Source of the DNA: Gp1-AA133 sp963850425 | GTDB taxonomy: Bacteria; Acidobacteriota; Terriglobia; Terriglobales; Acidobacteriaceae | Length of the DNA stretch: 64,000 nucleotides | Reading direction: 5' to 3' | Assembly (NCBI GenBank): GCA_963850425.1 | Contig: CAWKLF010000005.1 | Location: 434,001 to 498,000, forward strand | In this document: positions 62,001-64,000 of the stretch, piece after piece | How the letters are laid out: each line of letters starts with the position of its first letter | How positions within the stretch are numbered: the stretch's first letter is position 1 | Program-made: the position numbers and the translations under genes | The notes under the pieces: model-generated | Told to the model about the DNA's origin: nothing | Seen by the model: only the letters and a program-made list of their open reading frames with translations | Databases searched by the model: none

Positions 62001-63392
62001 ATGGGCTTCGATACCCTCATCGTTAACGGCCGCGTAGTCACGGCGGCCGATACCTACGCGAGCGACATCGCCATCAGCGGCGGCAAGATCGAGGCCATTG
62101 GAAAAAATCTCCCGCGCGACAACGCCAAGAAAATCATCGACGCCAACCACAAATACGTTCTGCCGGGGGGCATCGATGTCCACACCCACCTCGACATGCC
62201 CTTCGGCGGCACCACCAGCGCCGACGACTTCGAGACCGGCACCCGCGCAGCAGCCTTCGGCGGTACCACGACCCTCATCGACTTCGCTATCCAGTACAAG
62301 GGCCAGACCCTGCGGACTGCATTCGACGGTTGGATGCAGAAAGCCTCCGGCAAGGCGGTCAGCGATTACGCGTTCCATTGCATCATCACCGACCTGGGCG
62401 CCGCGCAACTGGAGGAAATGAATGCGCTCGTGCGCGAAGGCGTGACCAGTTTCAAGCTCTTCATGGCTTACCCCGGCGTGTTCATGCTCGACGATGCCAG
62501 CATCTTCAAGGCCTTCCGCGCCACCGCGAAGAATGGCGGCCTAGTGTGTATGCATGCGGAGAACGGCAATGCCATCGACGTCATCGTGCAGCAGGCGCTG
62601 GCGGAAGGGAAGAAGGCTCCGAAGTATCACGCGCTCACGCGGCCTACCACCGCCGAGGCCGAAGCCACCGGGCGGGCCATCGCGCTCGCCGAAATGGCGG
62701 GAGCGCCCGTCTACATCGTCCATCTAAGCTGCAACGAAGCTCTCGAAAAAATCCGCGAGGCCCGCGACCGCGGTCTGCCCGTCTATGCCGAAACTTGTCC
62801 CCAATACCTCTATCTCTCGCTTGAGAACATGGACGCGCCCGGCTTTGAAGGCGCGAAGTATGTCTTTACCCCGCCGCTGCGTGAGAAATGGCATCAGGAG
62901 AAACTGTGGAACGGCCTTAAGCAGGATCACCTGCAAGTCGTCTCCACTGATCACTGCCCCTTCTGCTTCAAGGAGCAAAAGGAACTGGGCAAAGATGACT
63001 TCACGAAAATCCCCAACGGCGGTCCCGGCATCGAGCACCGCATGAGCCTGATCTTCTCGGGCGGCGTCGCGAAGGGTCGCTTCAACGTGAACCGCTTTGT
63101 GGAGCTCGTGTCGACCACGCCCGCCAAGCTCTTCGGCCTCTACCCCCGCAAAGGCACCATCGCCATCGGCAGCGACGCCGATCTGGTCATCTTCGATCCC
63201 GACCGCAAGCACACCATCAGCGCCAAGACGCACCACATGCGCGTGGATTATTCAATGTTTGAGGGAATCGAAGTGACCGGCATGCCCGACGCCGTGTTAT
63301 CGCGTGGGCAGGTGATCGTGGAAGGGGACAAATTCCTCGGCCGGGCCGGAGCCGGAGAATTTATCAAGCGAGCGACCTACACGCAGCAGTGA
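62001..63392 (+). CDS. hydA: Dihydropyrimidinase / D-hydantoinase
   Basis: 463 residues from ATG 62001, preceded by GGAGGA; the frame is open further upstream but overlaps the divergent gene's promoter. Zinc ligands are visible: HTHLD (His61, His63), carboxylated Lys152 in GVTSFKLFMAYPG, His185 (CMHAENG), His241 (VHLSCNE) and Asp317 (STDHCPF). It opens the ring of dihydrouracil, dihydrothymine or hydantoins in the cytoplasm. With the beta-ureidopropionase-like enzyme and NCS1 permease upstream it makes up two of three steps of the reductive pyrimidine pathway; dihydropyrimidine dehydrogenase is not in the window. Confidence 0.95.
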   Translation: MGFDTLIVNGRVVTAADTYASDIAISGGKIEAIGKNLPRDNAKKIIDANHKYVLPGGIDVHTHLDMPFGGTTSADDFETGTRAAAFGGTTTLIDFAIQYKGQTLRTAFDGWMQKASGKAVSDYAFHCIITDLGAAQLEEMNALVREGVTSFKLFMAYPGVFMLDDASIFKAFRATAKNGGLVCMHAENGNAIDVIVQQALAEGKKAPKYHALTRPTTAEAEATGRAIALAEMAGAPVYIVHLSCNEALEKIREARDRGLPVYAETCPQYLYLSLENMDAPGFEGAKYVFTPPLREKWHQEKLWNGLKQDHLQVVSTDHCPFCFKEQKELGKDDFTKIPNGGPGIEHRMSLIFSGGVAKGRFNVNRFVELVSTTPAKLFGLYPRKGTIAIGSDADLVIFDPDRKHTISAKTHHMRVDYSMFEGIEVTGMPDAVLSRGQVIVEGDKFLGRAGAGEFIKRATYTQQ

Positions 63393-63495
63393 GTGGACTG
63401 AGAGATTGGGAAATTGAATAAACCAGGAATTGTAAATTGAAGCGGAATGCAACGGACTGCATTTCACACTGCTAAATTACAAATTCCCCAGCCCT

Positions 63496-64000
63496 TCACT
63501 CCGGAAAAATCTCCAGCTTACAAGTACCGTGGGGATCCCCGCTTTGGTAAGCGGAATAACTTCCTCCGTGGACCATATCCACGTTGTGGAACTCGCAGCT
63601 CGCTCCGGCTCCGGCCGTTCCATTCAGACTCTGCTCTTTGCCGTCGCAGCCAATTTGCACTCCCGCTCTCGTCAATGCGTCCCCGTTAAAGTTGGCCAGG
63701 ATTACGCCATTGGAAGGAGAATCGCCGCCGGCTTTGAGCTGGATGTTGACGTTACCGTTCGAGTCATCGCGCCATCCGGCGCTTTTGCAGTACTGGTCCC
63801 ACGCGTGTTGTTTCTTCTTCACTGTAATATTCCCAGCTCCCTCGCCGTACAGATAGCCCATGTCGTTGGGCTTAAGATGAACGGTGCCTTCACCCTTCTG
63901 GTGTTCCTCGTAGTCCACACACTGGGACTTGCACTGGTGTGAAGTTAAGTTGTAGGCGTACGTGAAGTTTGCCTGCATCGGCTGGTACTGGCCTGGTTCG
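63496..64000 (-). CDS. Cysteine-containing protein, unknown function (5' truncated by window edge)
   Basis: The frame is open to the window end (…EPGQYQP precedes the Met at 63978), so the gene starts outside. At least 167 residues: NLTSHQCKSQCVDYEEHQKG, NITVKKKQHAWDQYCKSAGW, an Asn/Gly/Asp-rich stretch (DDSNGNVNIQLKAGGDSPSNGVILANFNGDALTRAG) and a C-terminus with CEFHNVDMVHGGSYSAYQSGDPHGTCKLEIFP. The spaced cysteines (six visible) suggest disulfides and an exported protein. I do not recognise a family. Confidence 0.65.
   Translation of the reverse strand, partial: EPGQYQPMQANFTYAYNLTSHQCKSQCVDYEEHQKGEGTVHLKPNDMGYLYGEGAGNITVKKKQHAWDQYCKSAGWRDDSNGNVNIQLKAGGDSPSNGVILANFNGDALTRAGVQIGCDGKEQSLNGTAGAGASCEFHNVDMVHGGSYSAYQSGDPHGTCKLEIFPE

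Overview
The window looks like chromosomal DNA of an Acidobacteriota member, probably class Terriglobia (inference). The support is GC-rich coding sequence, a very large Oar-type TonB-dependent receptor with an N-terminal carboxypeptidase-regulatory-like domain, a CadC-like winged-helix/TPR sensor, DUF4097 and FG-GAP repeat secreted proteins, and intergenic DNA full of short hairpin repeats. I see no tRNA, rRNA, IS element, prophage or CRISPR array.

Layout. 1-6.2 kb: small secreted or membrane proteins, a dense repeat field, and the Oar-type receptor. 6.4-10.6 kb: a membrane-bound winged-helix/TPR regulator divergent from a di-haem c-type cytochrome of the peroxidase/DHOR type. 10.6-19.4 kb: a nitric-oxide island on the plus strand with a CRP/FNR-type regulator, the Fe-S repair di-iron protein RIC/YtfE, a quinol-type NO reductase, a radical SAM/SPASM enzyme, a Tat-exported multicopper oxidase and a TatA subunit. 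Three near-identical 16-bp palindromes (TGTGAC/T-N4-inverted) lie in this island and fit the recognition helix of its regulator. 19.6-23 kb: EcsC-family protein, a frameshifted FG-GAP protein and a HAD phosphatase. 23-28.7 kb: the diaminopimelate/lysine pathway on the minus strand in transcription order asd, lysC, dapB, dapA, dapD; DapA carries an extra C-terminal cysteine domain. 28.8-33.6 kb: ECF sigma factor, zinc anti-sigma, DUF4097 protein, shikimate kinase, a secreted protein and an AI-2E-family permease, tightly packed. 33.7-37.3 kb: MFS transporter, a Met/His-rich secreted protein and a ThiF/MoeB-type adenylyltransferase.

37.7-45.6 kb: three overlapping plus-strand genes for outer-membrane biogenesis: an Omp85 protein with about seven POTRA domains, a SurA-like chaperone and a TamB-like protein. 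45.7-53.3 kb: a frameshifted S9 peptidase, endonuclease III, DedA, small proteins, a frameshifted inositol-3-phosphate synthase and a 0.5-kb GC-rich satellite array. 53.4-64 kb: a secreted protein, a Tat-type amidase, then a pyrimidine/nucleoside salvage-catabolism neighbourhood (nucleoside hydrolase, beta-ureidopropionase-like amidohydrolase, NCS1 permease, LLM-class oxidoreductase, dihydropyrimidinase) interrupted by an orphan FliB-type lysine N-methylase.

The least ordinary content is (i) the NO island with shared operators, (ii) repeat DNA growing from gene ends, notably an 18-bp array that re-copies the last codons plus stop of the outer-membrane receptor, and a four-hairpin composite repeat found in both orientations at three loci, and (iii) the DapA fusion and the orphan FliB. 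Three genes that should be intact each carry indel frameshifts, so assembly error must be excluded before calling them pseudogenes.
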